Positions 16,033-25,205 of a DNA stretch of 64,000 nt are shown here, piece after piece. Source of the stretch: Aurantimicrobium minutum (GTDB taxonomy: Bacteria > Actinomycetota > Actinomycetes > Actinomycetales > Microbacteriaceae); assembly GCF_029893825.1 (NCBI RefSeq), contig NZ_JARXXV010000001.1, positions 248,001 through 312,000 of the forward strand. The letters run 5' to 3'. The translations under genes and the position numbers were made by a program. Every line of letters begins with the position of its first letter. Position 1 is the stretch's first letter. The notes beneath the pieces are model-generated. The model ran no database searches. It was not told where the DNA came from and was given only the letters and a program-made list of their open reading frames with translations.

Positions 16033-16872
16033 TTAGTTATCTTCGTAGCTGTGCTCAGGTCCTGGATAAGCTCCTGATTCCACATCTGCCTTGAAAGTCT
16101 GTGCTGCTTCACTGAGCACAGTTCCAAGGTTTGCGTATTGCTTAACAAACTTGGGAACGCGACCTGTGTTCAGGCCTGCAAAATCTGTCCAAACCAGCAA
16201 CTGACCATCAGTGTGAGCTCCGGCACCCACGCTAATTGTGGGGATGTTGAGCTCTGCGGTGATACGAGCTGCTAGTTCTGCAGGAATCATTTCTAGCACA
16301 ACGGCAAATGCACCGGCAGCTTCAACTGCTTTGGCGTCAGCAAGAACGGCATCTGCTGCAGCTCCACGGCCTTGAATCATGTGTCCGCCCAGGCCGTGTT
16401 CGCTTTGCGGAGTGAAGCCAACGTGACCCATCACTGGAATGCCTGATTCCACAATTCGTCGAATCTGATCAGCGCTGCGTGTACCACCCTCGAGCTTGAC
16501 CGCGTGGGCATGTGTTTCCTTCATGAACCGCATAGCTGTGCGCAGTGCATGCTCAGGGCCTTCTTCATAGGAACCAAAAGGCATATCTGCGATAACCAGA
16601 GCGCGCTTGGCAGATAGTGCAACAGCTCTCGTCAGGGGGATGAGCTCATCAACGGTCACGGGCAGCGTGGAGTCATAACCCAGAACGGTATTTCCTGCCG
16701 AGTCACCAACAAGGAGGAAGTCAATCCCTGCTTCATCGAAAATCTGAGCAGTCAGAGTGTCATAACTGGTCAGGCCCGTGATTTTGATGCCGTTGGCTTT
16801 TGCCTGTGCAAAGTGGCGCGTGCGAACACGCTTTGTTACGGCATCTGAGGTGGGATCTGGGTGAACGCTCAT
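16033..16872 (-). CDS. panB: 3-methyl-2-oxobutanoate hydroxymethyltransferase
   Basis: The 279-residue TIM-barrel enzyme transfers a hydroxymethyl group from methylene-tetrahydrofolate to ketoisovalerate, the first committed step toward pantothenate and CoA. The metal-binding DFLLVGDSAGNTVLGYDST (about residue 50) and the DMPFGSYEEGPE segment are complete. So is KLEGG, followed by the GHVGFTPQS segment. The catalytic Glu lies in VLEMIPAELA. It starts nine bases after the nadE stop and is likely cotranscribed with it, linking CoA and NAD supply. No panC or panD is in the window. Confidence 0.95.
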   Translation of the reverse strand: MSVHPDPTSDAVTKRVRTRHFAQAKANGIKITGLTSYDTLTAQIFDEAGIDFLLVGDSAGNTVLGYDSTLPVTVDELIPLTRAVALSAKRALVIADMPFGSYEEGPEHALRTAMRFMKETHAHAVKLEGGTRSADQIRRIVESGIPVMGHVGFTPQSEHGLGGHMIQGRGAAADAVLADAKAVEAAGAFAVVLEMIPAELAARITAELNIPTISVGAGAHTDGQLLVWTDFAGLNTGRVPKFVKQYANLGTVLSEAAQTFKADVESGAYPGPEHSYEDN

Positions 16873-16881
16873 GGAATCAGT

Positions 16882-18621
16882 CTAGTTACGCGTGAAAGTC
16901 ACGGGCAGACGGCGGTCACGGCCAAAAGCCATCTGGGAAATCTTGGGGCCGATCGCTCCTTGGCGTCGTTTCCATTCGGCGCGGTCCACAAGCGAAATTA
17001 CTCGTTTCACCATGGCATCGTCGAAACCACGAGCCACGATGTCCTGTGCACTTCTGTGCTCTGTGATGTAGAGGTCCAAAATGGCATCTAGTACGTCATA
17101 TTCAGGCAGGCTATCTTGGTCAATCTGACCTGGACGCAGTTCAGCAGAAGGCGGCTTGGTGATTGAGTTCTCGGGGATTGGGGGAGTCAGGCCCTTCTTG
17201 CGAGCATGCTCATTACGCCAGCGGGCTAGTTCCCACACCAAAGTTTTCGGAACGTCCCTAATGGGGGCAAAACCGCCCACACTGTCGCCATAGATAGTGC
17301 TGTATCCCACAGCAATCTCGGTCTTATTGCCCGTTGTGAGAACGAGGTGCCCTTCGGCATTGCTCAACCCCATCAGGATGATGCCTCTGATTCGCGCTTG
17401 GAGGTTTTCGGCAGCCACTCCGTCGAGGTGAAGTTGAGATTCAACGGGTTCAACCAATGAGGCGATAGCTTCGGTGCGGATGTTTATTCCCAACCGCTGA
17501 GCAAGGTCATCTGCATCCGATCTGGAATGATCACTGGAGTAGTTACTGGGCATGGATACACCAAAGACGCGGTCAGAGCCGAGAGCATCTACTGCGAGGG
17601 CGGCACATACGGCAGAGTCAATACCGCCGGAAAGTCCCAGAATGACGGAGGAGAAGCCATTCTTTTCCGCATAATCTCGCAAACCTAGGACCAGTGCATC
17701 CCAGATTTGTTCATTCATCTCTAGCTGTTCTGCAATTTCCACAGTGAGTTGAGAACGTGTTGCGCGCAATGGCGAGCCACTACCCGCCTCGACAACAACG
17801 ACTCCAGGTCCAATCTGGGATCCGTGCGAGGTGCTTTCAGTTACGTCGACATCCACGTAGAGGGTCTGTTCAACAAATTGGTGGGCACGAGCAAGGAGTT
17901 TGCCTGATTTATTTGTGACGAAACTGCCACCGTCAAAGACCAAGTCATCTTGCCCGCCAACGAGATTGAGATAAGCCACCGGTGCATTCACCTGCTCAGC
18001 ACGGCGCTGAACGAGTGGAAGTCGAACTTCGTCTTTTTCGCGTTCGAAAGGAGAACCATTGAGTACCAGCAGCAGACTGGGTTTTGCTTCAGCGATTGCT
18101 GCAACCGGGCCGCCTTCACGCCAAATATCTTCACAAATAGCCAATGCCACATCAGCGCCTGCCACATGAACTACGACAGCATCTGTTCCGGGGCGGAAGA
18201 TGCGGTATTCATCGAAGACAGAGTAGTTAGGGAGGTGGTGCTTGTTGTAGATGCCAATAATGCGGCCATCATGCAGGATTGCAGCAGAGTTGTATGCGAT
18301 TGCGCTGGGCGAATGCGAGCTTTCATGGTGATCAGTAATGGGGCCATGGGCAAATCCCACAATCACAGGGATTGATCCTGCTCCCGCATTCGCAATCTGT
18401 TCCGCGACAAGCTCAAGGGCTTGACGGGATTGGTGCAGAAAATCTGGCCGATTGGCTAAGTCCTCGATGGGATAACCCGTCAAAACCATCTCGCCAAATG
18501 CGACCACATCGGCTCCTTGGGCATAGGCCTCGAGTGTTGTGTTAACAATCTGTAAAGAATTCCGAGAAAAATCCCCTAAACGCGGGTTTGTCTGGGCAAG
18601 AGCCAAGCGAAGAATCGGCAT
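16882..18621 (-). CDS. nadE: glutamine-dependent NAD+ synthetase
   Basis: This is the two-domain, glutamine-using type (579 residues). The N-terminal nitrilase-like glutaminase (1-270) has Glu44 in FGEMVLTGYP, the KHHLPNYSVFDE lysine region and the nucleophile Cys in ALAICEDIW. The C-terminal synthetase has the ATP pyrophosphatase loop LGLSGGIDSAV and the TTGNKTEIAVGYST segment. It converts nicotinate adenine dinucleotide to NAD+. It is 35 bases from the divergent glnA2 and first in the nadE-panB pair. Confidence 0.95.
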   Translation of the reverse strand: MPILRLALAQTNPRLGDFSRNSLQIVNTTLEAYAQGADVVAFGEMVLTGYPIEDLANRPDFLHQSRQALELVAEQIANAGAGSIPVIVGFAHGPITDHHESSHSPSAIAYNSAAILHDGRIIGIYNKHHLPNYSVFDEYRIFRPGTDAVVVHVAGADVALAICEDIWREGGPVAAIAEAKPSLLLVLNGSPFEREKDEVRLPLVQRRAEQVNAPVAYLNLVGGQDDLVFDGGSFVTNKSGKLLARAHQFVEQTLYVDVDVTESTSHGSQIGPGVVVVEAGSGSPLRATRSQLTVEIAEQLEMNEQIWDALVLGLRDYAEKNGFSSVILGLSGGIDSAVCAALAVDALGSDRVFGVSMPSNYSSDHSRSDADDLAQRLGINIRTEAIASLVEPVESQLHLDGVAAENLQARIRGIILMGLSNAEGHLVLTTGNKTEIAVGYSTIYGDSVGGFAPIRDVPKTLVWELARWRNEHARKKGLTPPIPENSITKPPSAELRPGQIDQDSLPEYDVLDAILDLYITEHRSAQDIVARGFDDAMVKRVISLVDRAEWKRRQGAIGPKISQMAFGRDRRLPVTFTRN

Positions 18622-18656
18622 AACAAGTAGCCTAGTAGCGATAGGAAAGGGTTCTT

Positions 18657-19994
18657 ATGGACAAGCAACAGGACTTCGTGCTGCGCACGATTGAAGAGCG
18701 TGGCGTTAAGTTCGTACGACTGTGGTTTACCGACGTTGTGGGAACCCTGAAATCTGTTGCTGTGGCTCCGGCAGAGGTCGAAGGTGCCTTTGCTGAAGGC
18801 GTTGGTATTGATGGTTCGGCTATCGAAGGTTTGACCCGCGCCTATGAGGCGGATGTACTGGCTCACCCAGACCCCAGCACTTTCCAGATTCTTCCTTGGC
18901 GCGGTGAGGTAGACCCCACTGCACGTATGTTCTGTGACATCAACACTCCAGATGGACTGCCTGCTGTTTCTGATCCACGAAACGTTCTCAAGCGCACCCT
19001 GGCAAAGGCCGCAGAGCGTGGATTCACGTTCTACACCCACCCAGAAATCGAGTTTTATCTCCTCAAAGACAGTGACTGGGCAAACGGTGGGGCACAACCC
19101 ATCGATACTGCAGGCTACTTTGACAACGTTCCTGGTGGAACTGCACACGACTTCCGTCGCCGCTCGGTTCGCATGCTCGAAGACATTGGTATTTCTGTGG
19201 AGTTCAGTCACCACGAAGCAGGTCCAGGTCAGAACGAGATTGACCTGCGCTATGCAGATGCATTGACCACAGCAGATAACATCATGACCTTCCGCACCGT
19301 GATCAAAGAAGTTGCCATGGAGCAAGGCGTCTACGCCACCTTCATGCCCAAGCCTTTTGCCGAGCACCCTGGTTCAGGTATGCACACTCACATGTCGCTG
19401 TTTGAGGGTGACAACAACGCTTTCTACGAAGCAGGGGCCAAGCACCAGCTTTCTAAGGTGGGACGCCAGTTCATTGCTGGTCTTCTCCACTTTGCTCCAG
19501 AAATCACGGCTATCACCAACCAGTACGTCAACTCGTATAAGCGACTCTGGGGTGGCGGTGAAGCACCAGCTTTCGCAAACTGGGGTCACAACAACCGTTC
19601 TGCGCTCGTTCGTGTTCCTGTCTATAAGCCAGGTAAGGGCCAAAGTGCACGCATTGAGTACCGTGCTATTGATTCAGCTGCAAACCCCTATCTCGCCTAC
19701 TCAGTCTTGCTTGCAGCAGGCCTGAAAGGTATTGAGGAAGGCATGGAGTTACCTGCAGAGTCTGAAGAAAACGCGTGGGAGCTCACTGACACCGAGCGCA
19801 AGGCGCTGGGCTATCGTCCACTACCTTCCAGCTTGAACAACGCCATCTCATTGATGGAAGAGTCGGAGCTTGTAGCTGAGACCCTGGGTTCCAAAGTGTT
19901 TGACTACGTCTTGCGAAACAAGCGTCAAGAGTGGGCTGATTACCGTAACCAGGTAACAAACTTCGAGCTACGTTCTAACCTCGAGACGCTCTAA
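18657..19994 (+). CDS. glnA2: glutamine synthetase, GlnA2 type
   Basis: The 445-residue type I enzyme joins ammonia to glutamate. Metal and substrate motifs are present: EIEFYLL (about 125), HHEAGPGQNEID (about 185), PFAEHPGSGMHTHMSL (about 240) and KRLWGGGEAP. The sequence aligned with the adenylylation loop reads NAWELTDTERK; it has no tyrosine, so this copy should not be controlled by GlnE, as in mycobacterial GlnA2. It precedes glnE by 15 bases, a gene order kept across Actinobacteria. The start follows GATAGGAAAGGG. Confidence 0.93.
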   Translation: MDKQQDFVLRTIEERGVKFVRLWFTDVVGTLKSVAVAPAEVEGAFAEGVGIDGSAIEGLTRAYEADVLAHPDPSTFQILPWRGEVDPTARMFCDINTPDGLPAVSDPRNVLKRTLAKAAERGFTFYTHPEIEFYLLKDSDWANGGAQPIDTAGYFDNVPGGTAHDFRRRSVRMLEDIGISVEFSHHEAGPGQNEIDLRYADALTTADNIMTFRTVIKEVAMEQGVYATFMPKPFAEHPGSGMHTHMSLFEGDNNAFYEAGAKHQLSKVGRQFIAGLLHFAPEITAITNQYVNSYKRLWGGGEAPAFANWGHNNRSALVRVPVYKPGKGQSARIEYRAIDSAANPYLAYSVLLAAGLKGIEEGMELPAESEENAWELTDTERKALGYRPLPSSLNNAISLMEESELVAETLGSKVFDYVLRNKRQEWADYRNQVTNFELRSNLETL

Positions 19995-20009
19995 CACTTC
20001 TCACTGCTC

Positions 20010-22976
20010 GTGGCACTGTCGCGCACACAGCTCGCTAAGGCCGGTTTTACCGACCTCAGTGAAGCGTTGGTGCAGGTCGAATCAGTGGGTGAACTCACCG
20101 GTGCACAACCCGAACTGATCCTTGAAGCTGTTCATACCAGCGCGGATCCTGACCGAGCATTAACCTGGCTTCTCCGGCTCGCACAGTCACCTGCAATAGT
20201 GGGGCCACTCAAGAAACTCCTCAGGGACGAGACTGCAGCCACTCGCTTGCTCATCGTGCTCGGTGGTTCAAAGGGCCTAGCCGAGTTCATTGAACGCCAT
20301 CCGCACACTCTGAGTTTCTTCAGCGAAGAACCAGGGTTGCCTGGTGATCAAGAAGCGCTCCGAACTTCTTTACTCAGGAGTGTGAATGCCTCGAAAGGTT
20401 TCGCCAAAGTAGGTGGGGACGCCGCAAGAGACGCGCTTCGTGTTCACTACCGCGAGCTGCTCCTCAAGATTGCGTTGTGGGATCTCTGCCATGAAGATCC
20501 ACTCCAGCAAATCGAATGGGTAACAGGTTCACTTTCTGATATTGCCGGCGGCGCTCTCGAGGGAGCTCTGGCTATAGCGAGGACTGAAGTCGCTGAGAAC
20601 TTCAGCAAGGAAGAAGTATCTCTGGTTGAGCTTGCCATCATAGGTATGGGAAAGTGTGGCGCTCGGGAGCTGAACTACCTCAGCGATGTTGATGTTATCT
20701 ATGTGGCGGCATCGTTGGATGAGGAAAAACTGCCCACGGATAAAGCCCTGACTATTGCGACGAGGCTTGCCCAGCACACTGCTCGAGCAATATTTGATGT
20801 GTCTAAAGAGCCAGGATTATGGGAAGTAGACGCCAACCTGCGCCCAGAAGGCAAAGACGGAGCACTCGTACGCACTCTCGAATCTCATCTTGCTTATTAC
20901 GATCGCTGGGCAAAGGACTGGGAGTTCCAAGCGCTACTCAAAGCACGTCCAATTGCAGGAAGTGCTGAGTTGGGGCAGAAGTATGTCTCCTCTGTTGCGC
21001 CCAAGATTTGGTCAAGTGCAAGCCGCTCCAATTTTGTTGAACAGGTTCAACGCATGCGTGAGCGTGTGACAGAAAACATCCCAGGTGATGATGTTGAGTA
21101 CCAAATCAAACTAGGCCCTGGTGGTCTTCGAGATATTGAATTTACTGTTCAACTTCTACAACTCGTTCACGGACTTGTAGACGATTCTGTACACACCAAG
21201 GGAACACTCGAGTCACTGATTCGACTGTCACAGGCAGGCTATGTTGGGCGCGAAGAAGCCCAGACATTTGCTCAGGATTACCGTTTCCTGCGCTTACTTG
21301 AGCACCGCATGCAATTACGAGATCTTTCTCGCACCCATCTCATGCCACGTGATGAAGCTGGGCAACGTATTCTTGCCCGTGCAACTGGGCTCTGGCACAC
21401 TGCTGAAGAAGTTGTCTCGAAGTGGCAACAAACCAAACTTGATGTTCGGGAACTTCACGAGCGACTCTTTTATCGCCCACTGCTGGCTGCTGTAGCAAAA
21501 CTTCCAGAAGAAACACATCAGCTCACCAATGATCAGGCACAAGCCCGTTTGGCAGCTATTGGTTTCCGTGATCCACAGGGTTCACTTACTCACATTGCAG
21601 CGCTGACGAACGGTGTTTCACGCCGTGCTGCCATTCAGCGTGCACTGTTGCCTGTCATGCTGCAATGGCTCTCTGAGGGGGCTAACCCAGATCATGGATT
21701 ACTCACATTCCGATTGCTCAGTGAGCAGTTGGGTGAATCTCACTGGTTCCTTCGAATGCTCCGAGACTCCGCAGGTGCTGCACAGCGCTTAACAAAAGTT
21801 CTGAGCGGTTCACGTTACGTGTCGGATTTGATGGAACTCATCCCAGAATCTGCTGCTTGGTTTGACGGAGATGAGGAACTCGCACCCACAACACTTGATT
21901 TGTTGGAATCTGAAGTGTTGGCAATCCTTGCCCGCCATCACGATGACGATGAGGCAGCACGTAAAGCAGTTCGTGCCATGCGCCGGCGTGAAGTCTTGCG
22001 CTTGGCAATCGGGGGAATCCTCAATGTGGTGGATATCTATGGCATCAGCCAAGGCCTCAGTGATGTCACCACTGCTGCATTAAGCGGTTATCTGGGTATT
22101 GCTCTTCGTGAAGAAGAACATAACCCTGAATTCGCCGTGATCGCGATGGGTCGCTATGGAGGTCAAGAGCTGGGCTTCGATAGTGACGCAGACGTTATCT
22201 ACGTCTATCGAGGAACGCCAGAGTGTGACGGTGAACAGGCTCAGAAACGTGCTGAACGTATTATTTTGCGTGTGAAGGAGCTGGTTGAAGACCCTCGACT
22301 TCCATTTGAAATCGATACCGATCTTCGCCCTGAAGGTAAGAATGGGGCGATTGCCCGTTCGTTAGATTCCTATGCCGCTTACTACGCTCGTTGGTCGTTG
22401 ATGTGGGAAGCCCAAGCCCTGTTACGTGCGCGAGCAGTTCTGGGCCCCGAAGAGTTGCAACGAGACATGATGGAACTGATCGATAGCGTTCGCTATCCAG
22501 CAGGTATTAGCTCTGATGATGTTCGCGAAATACGCCGCATAAAGGCCCGCGTTGAGGCTGAACGTTTACCGCAAGGCGCTGATCCATCACGTCATGTGAA
22601 GCTGGGACGTGGATCTCTCAGCGATGTCGAATGGACTATTCAACTATTGCAGTTGCAATATGCCCACAGTCATCCAGAATTGCACACAACATCTTCAATT
22701 CAAGCGCTTCGTGGTGCTGTCACTGCCGGACTGCTCGACAAAGTTGACGCAGATAAGCTCATTGCCGCATGGATCTTTGCATCCAGAGTTCGATCTGGCA
22801 TCACTATCTGGGCCGATAAAGCTACTGACGTCCTACCTCAAGATACCCGTGATCTTGAAGGAATTGCTCGCCTGCTGAATTACCCGCCAGGATCAGCAAC
22901 CCGGTTGGAGGAGGATTACCTCTCCATTACACGTCGTGCACGCCACGTTGTTGAACGCGTATTTTTTGACTTCTAA
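20010..22976 (+). CDS. glnE: bifunctional glutamine synthetase adenylyltransferase/deadenylase
   Basis: The 988-residue enzyme adds and removes AMP on the regulated glutamine synthetase, a major nitrogen switch. Two nucleotidyltransferase halves are visible. The N-terminal half has IIGMGKCGARELNYLSDVDV (about residue 210); the C-terminal half has IAMGRYGGQELGFDSDADV (about residue 710). Each is followed by a DLRPEGK motif. A GTG start lies 15 bases after glnA2. Length is typical. Its likely target is the glnA1 product across the terminator, which has the adenylylation tyrosine. Confidence 0.95.
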   Translation: MALSRTQLAKAGFTDLSEALVQVESVGELTGAQPELILEAVHTSADPDRALTWLLRLAQSPAIVGPLKKLLRDETAATRLLIVLGGSKGLAEFIERHPHTLSFFSEEPGLPGDQEALRTSLLRSVNASKGFAKVGGDAARDALRVHYRELLLKIALWDLCHEDPLQQIEWVTGSLSDIAGGALEGALAIARTEVAENFSKEEVSLVELAIIGMGKCGARELNYLSDVDVIYVAASLDEEKLPTDKALTIATRLAQHTARAIFDVSKEPGLWEVDANLRPEGKDGALVRTLESHLAYYDRWAKDWEFQALLKARPIAGSAELGQKYVSSVAPKIWSSASRSNFVEQVQRMRERVTENIPGDDVEYQIKLGPGGLRDIEFTVQLLQLVHGLVDDSVHTKGTLESLIRLSQAGYVGREEAQTFAQDYRFLRLLEHRMQLRDLSRTHLMPRDEAGQRILARATGLWHTAEEVVSKWQQTKLDVRELHERLFYRPLLAAVAKLPEETHQLTNDQAQARLAAIGFRDPQGSLTHIAALTNGVSRRAAIQRALLPVMLQWLSEGANPDHGLLTFRLLSEQLGESHWFLRMLRDSAGAAQRLTKVLSGSRYVSDLMELIPESAAWFDGDEELAPTTLDLLESEVLAILARHHDDDEAARKAVRAMRRREVLRLAIGGILNVVDIYGISQGLSDVTTAALSGYLGIALREEEHNPEFAVIAMGRYGGQELGFDSDADVIYVYRGTPECDGEQAQKRAERIILRVKELVEDPRLPFEIDTDLRPEGKNGAIARSLDSYAAYYARWSLMWEAQALLRARAVLGPEELQRDMMELIDSVRYPAGISSDDVREIRRIKARVEAERLPQGADPSRHVKLGRGSLSDVEWTIQLLQLQYAHSHPELHTTSSIQALRGAVTAGLLDKVDADKLIAAWIFASRVRSGITIWADKATDVLPQDTRDLEGIARLLNYPPGSATRLEEDYLSITRRARHVVERVFFDF

Positions 22977-22995
22977 GTAATTCTCGGACTTAACG

Positions 22996-23029
22996 AAGAA
23001 TGCCACTGCCTTGCGGCAGTGGCATTCTT
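22996..23029. terminator. bidirectional terminator between glnE and glnA1
   Basis: A 15-bp perfect stem (22996-23010 with 23015-23029) around TTGC separates the converging genes. The runs at the stem base (AAGAA/TTCTT) give U-rich ends on both strands. Confidence 0.85.
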
Positions 23030-23048
23030 GTGAGTTTCCTCTTGGACG

Positions 23049-24473
23049 TTAGACGCCGTAGTAGAGCTCGAACTCGAAGGGGTGAGGACGCAGCGAGAGA
23101 GGCTTGATTTCGTTGTCGCGCTTGTAAGAAATCCAGGTCTCAATGAGGTCCTTGGTGAACACGTTGCCTGCAAGCAGGAATTCGTGGTCTGCTTCGAGTG
23201 CCTGAAGAGCGTGCTCCAGTGACTCAGGAACCTGAGGAATGTTCTTTGCTTCCTCTGGTGGCAGCTCGTAGAGGTCCTTATCCACGGGCTCGTGAGGCTC
23301 GATGCGGTTCTTAATTCCGTCGAGACCAGCCATCATCTGTGCAGCGAATGCGAGGTAAGGGTTACCAGAAGCATCAGGTGCGCGGAACTCGATACGCTTT
23401 GCCTTGGGGTTGTTACCGGTCAAGGGGATGCGGATCGCAGCGGAACGGTTACCAGCGGAGTAAACGAGGTTTACGGGAGCTTCGTAACCAGGAACCAGAC
23501 GGTGGTATGAGTTCACAGTTGGGTTGGTGAATGCGAGCACAGCACCTGCATGCTTGAGCAGACCACCGATGTACCAGCGAGCGATGTCAGACAGACCTCC
23601 ATAGCCGTTCTCGTCGTAGAACAATGGCTTGCCGTCGTTCCAGAGTGACTGGTGGGTGTGCATACCTGAACCGTTGTCACCGAAGAGAGGCTTAGGCATG
23701 AAGGTTGCAGTCTTGCCCCACTCGTTTGCAGTGTTCTTGACGATGTACTTGAACTTCAAGATGTCATCAGCTGCCTTGACCATGGTGTCGAAGCGGTAGT
23801 TGATTTCACCCTGACCTGCGGTGCCAACTTCGTGGTGGCTGCGCTCGAGGATGAGACCTGCGTTGATGAGCTTGAGGCAGATGTCATCACGCATGTCAGC
23901 GTGCTGGTCAACGGGGGAGACGGGGAAGTAGCCACCCTTGTATGGGGTGGTGTTTGCGAGGTTTCCGCCTTCGATCTTCTTGCCGGAGTTCCATGGAGCC
24001 TCGGAAGAGTCAATCTTGTAGAAGGAGGTCTGCTGGTTTACTTCGTAACGAACGTCATCGAAGATGAAGAATTCAGCTTCTGGTGCGAAGTATGCAGTGT
24101 CAGCAATACCAGTTGAGGCCAGGTACTTCTCTGCCTTCTTGGCAACCTGGCGGGGGTCACGGTGGTAAATCTCACCAGTGCGTGGGTTGTAGATGTCGAA
24201 CAGCATGACGAGGGTGCGCTCGGTGCGGAACTCATCGATGAAGCAGGTGGTGGGGTCTGGGATGAGCTGCATGTCTGACTCGTGAATCGAGGCGAAGCCG
24301 CGGATCGACGAACCATCGAACATCTGACCAACAGTGAAGAATTCTTCGTCAACTGTCGATGCGGGGATGTTGAAGTGCTGCTGAACACCGGGAAGGTCGG
24401 TGAAGCGGATGTCAAGGAACTTTACGTCAGTGTCCTTGATGAACTTCAGAACCTCAGAGGAATCTTTGAACAT
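23049..24473 (-). CDS. glnA: glutamine synthetase, GlnA1 (type I-beta)
   Basis: This 474-residue enzyme is the regulated glutamine synthetase. Metal-binding motifs ([44 protein letters not shown]) are complete. The adenylylation target is Tyr402 in [11 protein letters not shown], the classic GlnE substrate loop missing in GlnA2. The gene faces glnE, with a terminator between. Its promoter region (24474-24614) contains a four-part GlnR-type box, and the same region also serves the divergent RDD gene. The start is the ATG at 24473 after a weak GAGCTATCT context. Confidence 0.95.
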   Translation of the reverse strand: MFKDSSEVLKFIKDTDVKFLDIRFTDLPGVQQHFNIPASTVDEEFFTVGQMFDGSSIRGFASIHESDMQLIPDPTTCFIDEFRTERTLVMLFDIYNPRTGEIYHRDPRQVAKKAEKYLASTGIADTAYFAPEAEFFIFDDVRYEVNQQTSFYKIDSSEAPWNSGKKIEGGNLANTTPYKGGYFPVSPVDQHADMRDDICLKLINAGLILERSHHEVGTAGQGEINYRFDTMVKAADDILKFKYIVKNTANEWGKTATFMPKPLFGDNGSGMHTHQSLWNDGKPLFYDENGYGGLSDIARWYIGGLLKHAGAVLAFTNPTVNSYHRLVPGYEAPVNLVYSAGNRSAAIRIPLTGNNPKAKRIEFRAPDASGNPYLAFAAQMMAGLDGIKNRIEPHEPVDKDLYELPPEEAKNIPQVPESLEHALQALEADHEFLLAGNVFTKDLIETWISYKRDNEIKPLSLRPHPFEFELYYGV

Positions 24474-24507
24474 GCTTAGATAGCTCCAAATTTGATGGAA
24501 TAAAGCG

Positions 24508-24523
24508 GTTACGAAAGTGCAAC
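24508..24523 (+). promoter_or_regulatory. additional GlnR-type half box near glnA1
   Basis: GTTAC-n6-GCAAC matches the GTnAC-n6-GAAAC unit with one mismatch, on the plus strand. Only one unit is present, and it lies between the full box and the glnA1 start. It may extend the nitrogen-regulator binding region or be chance. Confidence 0.3.
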
Positions 24524-24548
24524 CTTGGTATCAATGTACGAGTCTGGC

Positions 24549-24586
24549 GTTGCGTAGCTGTATCGCAATTGTTTCCACCATGTTAC
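24549..24586 (-). promoter_or_regulatory. four-part GlnR-type box upstream of glnA1
   Basis: Read on the minus strand, the order is GTAAC-n6-GAAAC-n6-GATAC-n6-GCAAC, each piece five bases and each spacer exactly six. This reproduces the known actinomycete GlnR consensus (gTnAC-n6-GaAAC twice) with the first pair perfect and one mismatch in each of the other two. It lies 75 bases upstream of the glnA1 start. This spacing suits activation from above the promoter. The glnR gene itself is not in the window. Confidence 0.7.
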
Positions 24587-24614
24587 AAGGTAACCAGAGC
24601 GTAAACTTGGGCTC

Positions 24615-25157
24615 ATGGCATCTCAGAATTCTGGCCCCGCACAACGTCCTGATTTACCCATCAGTCGCTATCCCGGGGAGCGACTGGGATTGCCGGAAAG
24701 TGGACCTCGTTCTGTGGCTCGCGTGGGGCGCCGAATCATTGCGCTAGCTATTGACTGGACCATGTCAGGGTTGCTGGTTTCGATGTTGATGGGCGCTAAT
24801 TACTTTGAGTTAGTCGGGCGTGCAACTGCTGCCTCAGAAGAGGTTCGTAAGAACTCAAACAGCCAGACACTTGCACAAATGCAGGTCGCTAGCGATGCTC
24901 TGGTGGCACACCAAACACTCGTAGGTCTGATGTTTGTGGCCTTGCAAATACTTGCCATATGGACCATTGGTGGAAGTATCGGTCATCGAATCATGAAACT
25001 CTATGTTGTCAATTTTCATGGCGGAACTTTGACGTGGTGGAGGCCGATAGTTCGCAGTCTTCTCCTTGTTCTTGTTATCCCGGCACTGGTCTGGGATTCA
25101 GATCAGCGTGGCTTCCACGACAAGATTGCTGGGACACTTCTGCTCAAATCGGTATAA
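24615..25157 (+). CDS. RDD family membrane protein
   Basis: The 180-residue protein has an RDD-domain core: about residue 45 reads VGRRIIALAIDWTMSGLL (Arg and Asp of the motif), with later membrane helices near 98-120 and 140-160. RDD proteins are small membrane proteins of uncertain role, sometimes ion or osmotic transporters. A gene of this type next to glnA is common in Actinobacteria. The start is the ATG at 24615. It ends at a hairpin shared with the convergent DUF4191 gene. Confidence 0.85.
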   Translation: MASQNSGPAQRPDLPISRYPGERLGLPESGPRSVARVGRRIIALAIDWTMSGLLVSMLMGANYFELVGRATAASEEVRKNSNSQTLAQMQVASDALVAHQTLVGLMFVALQILAIWTIGGSIGHRIMKLYVVNFHGGTLTWWRPIVRSLLLVLVIPALVWDSDQRGFHDKIAGTLLLKSV

Positions 25158-25161
25158 CAAG

Positions 25162-25194
25162 AAATCCGGCCCACTAGAGAAGTGGACCGGATTT
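25162..25194. terminator. hairpin terminator between RDD gene and DUF4191 gene
   Basis: AAATCCGG...CCACT (25162-25175) pairs with AGTGG...CCGGATTT (25181-25194) with one C-A mismatch; the base runs are A/T rich. It lies between converging genes. Confidence 0.7.
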
Positions 25195-25205
25195 GTTGAA
25201 TGTAT

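Noticed and set aside
18576-19367. A 263-codon frame opposite glnA2 and the start of nadE
   Set aside because: Overlaps two clearly real genes and the divergent promoter between them; Cys-rich nonsense composition.
24474-24614. A glutamine riboswitch upstream of glnA1
   Set aside because: No conserved glnA-type RNA fold is visible, and the conserved pieces are explained by the GlnR-type box.
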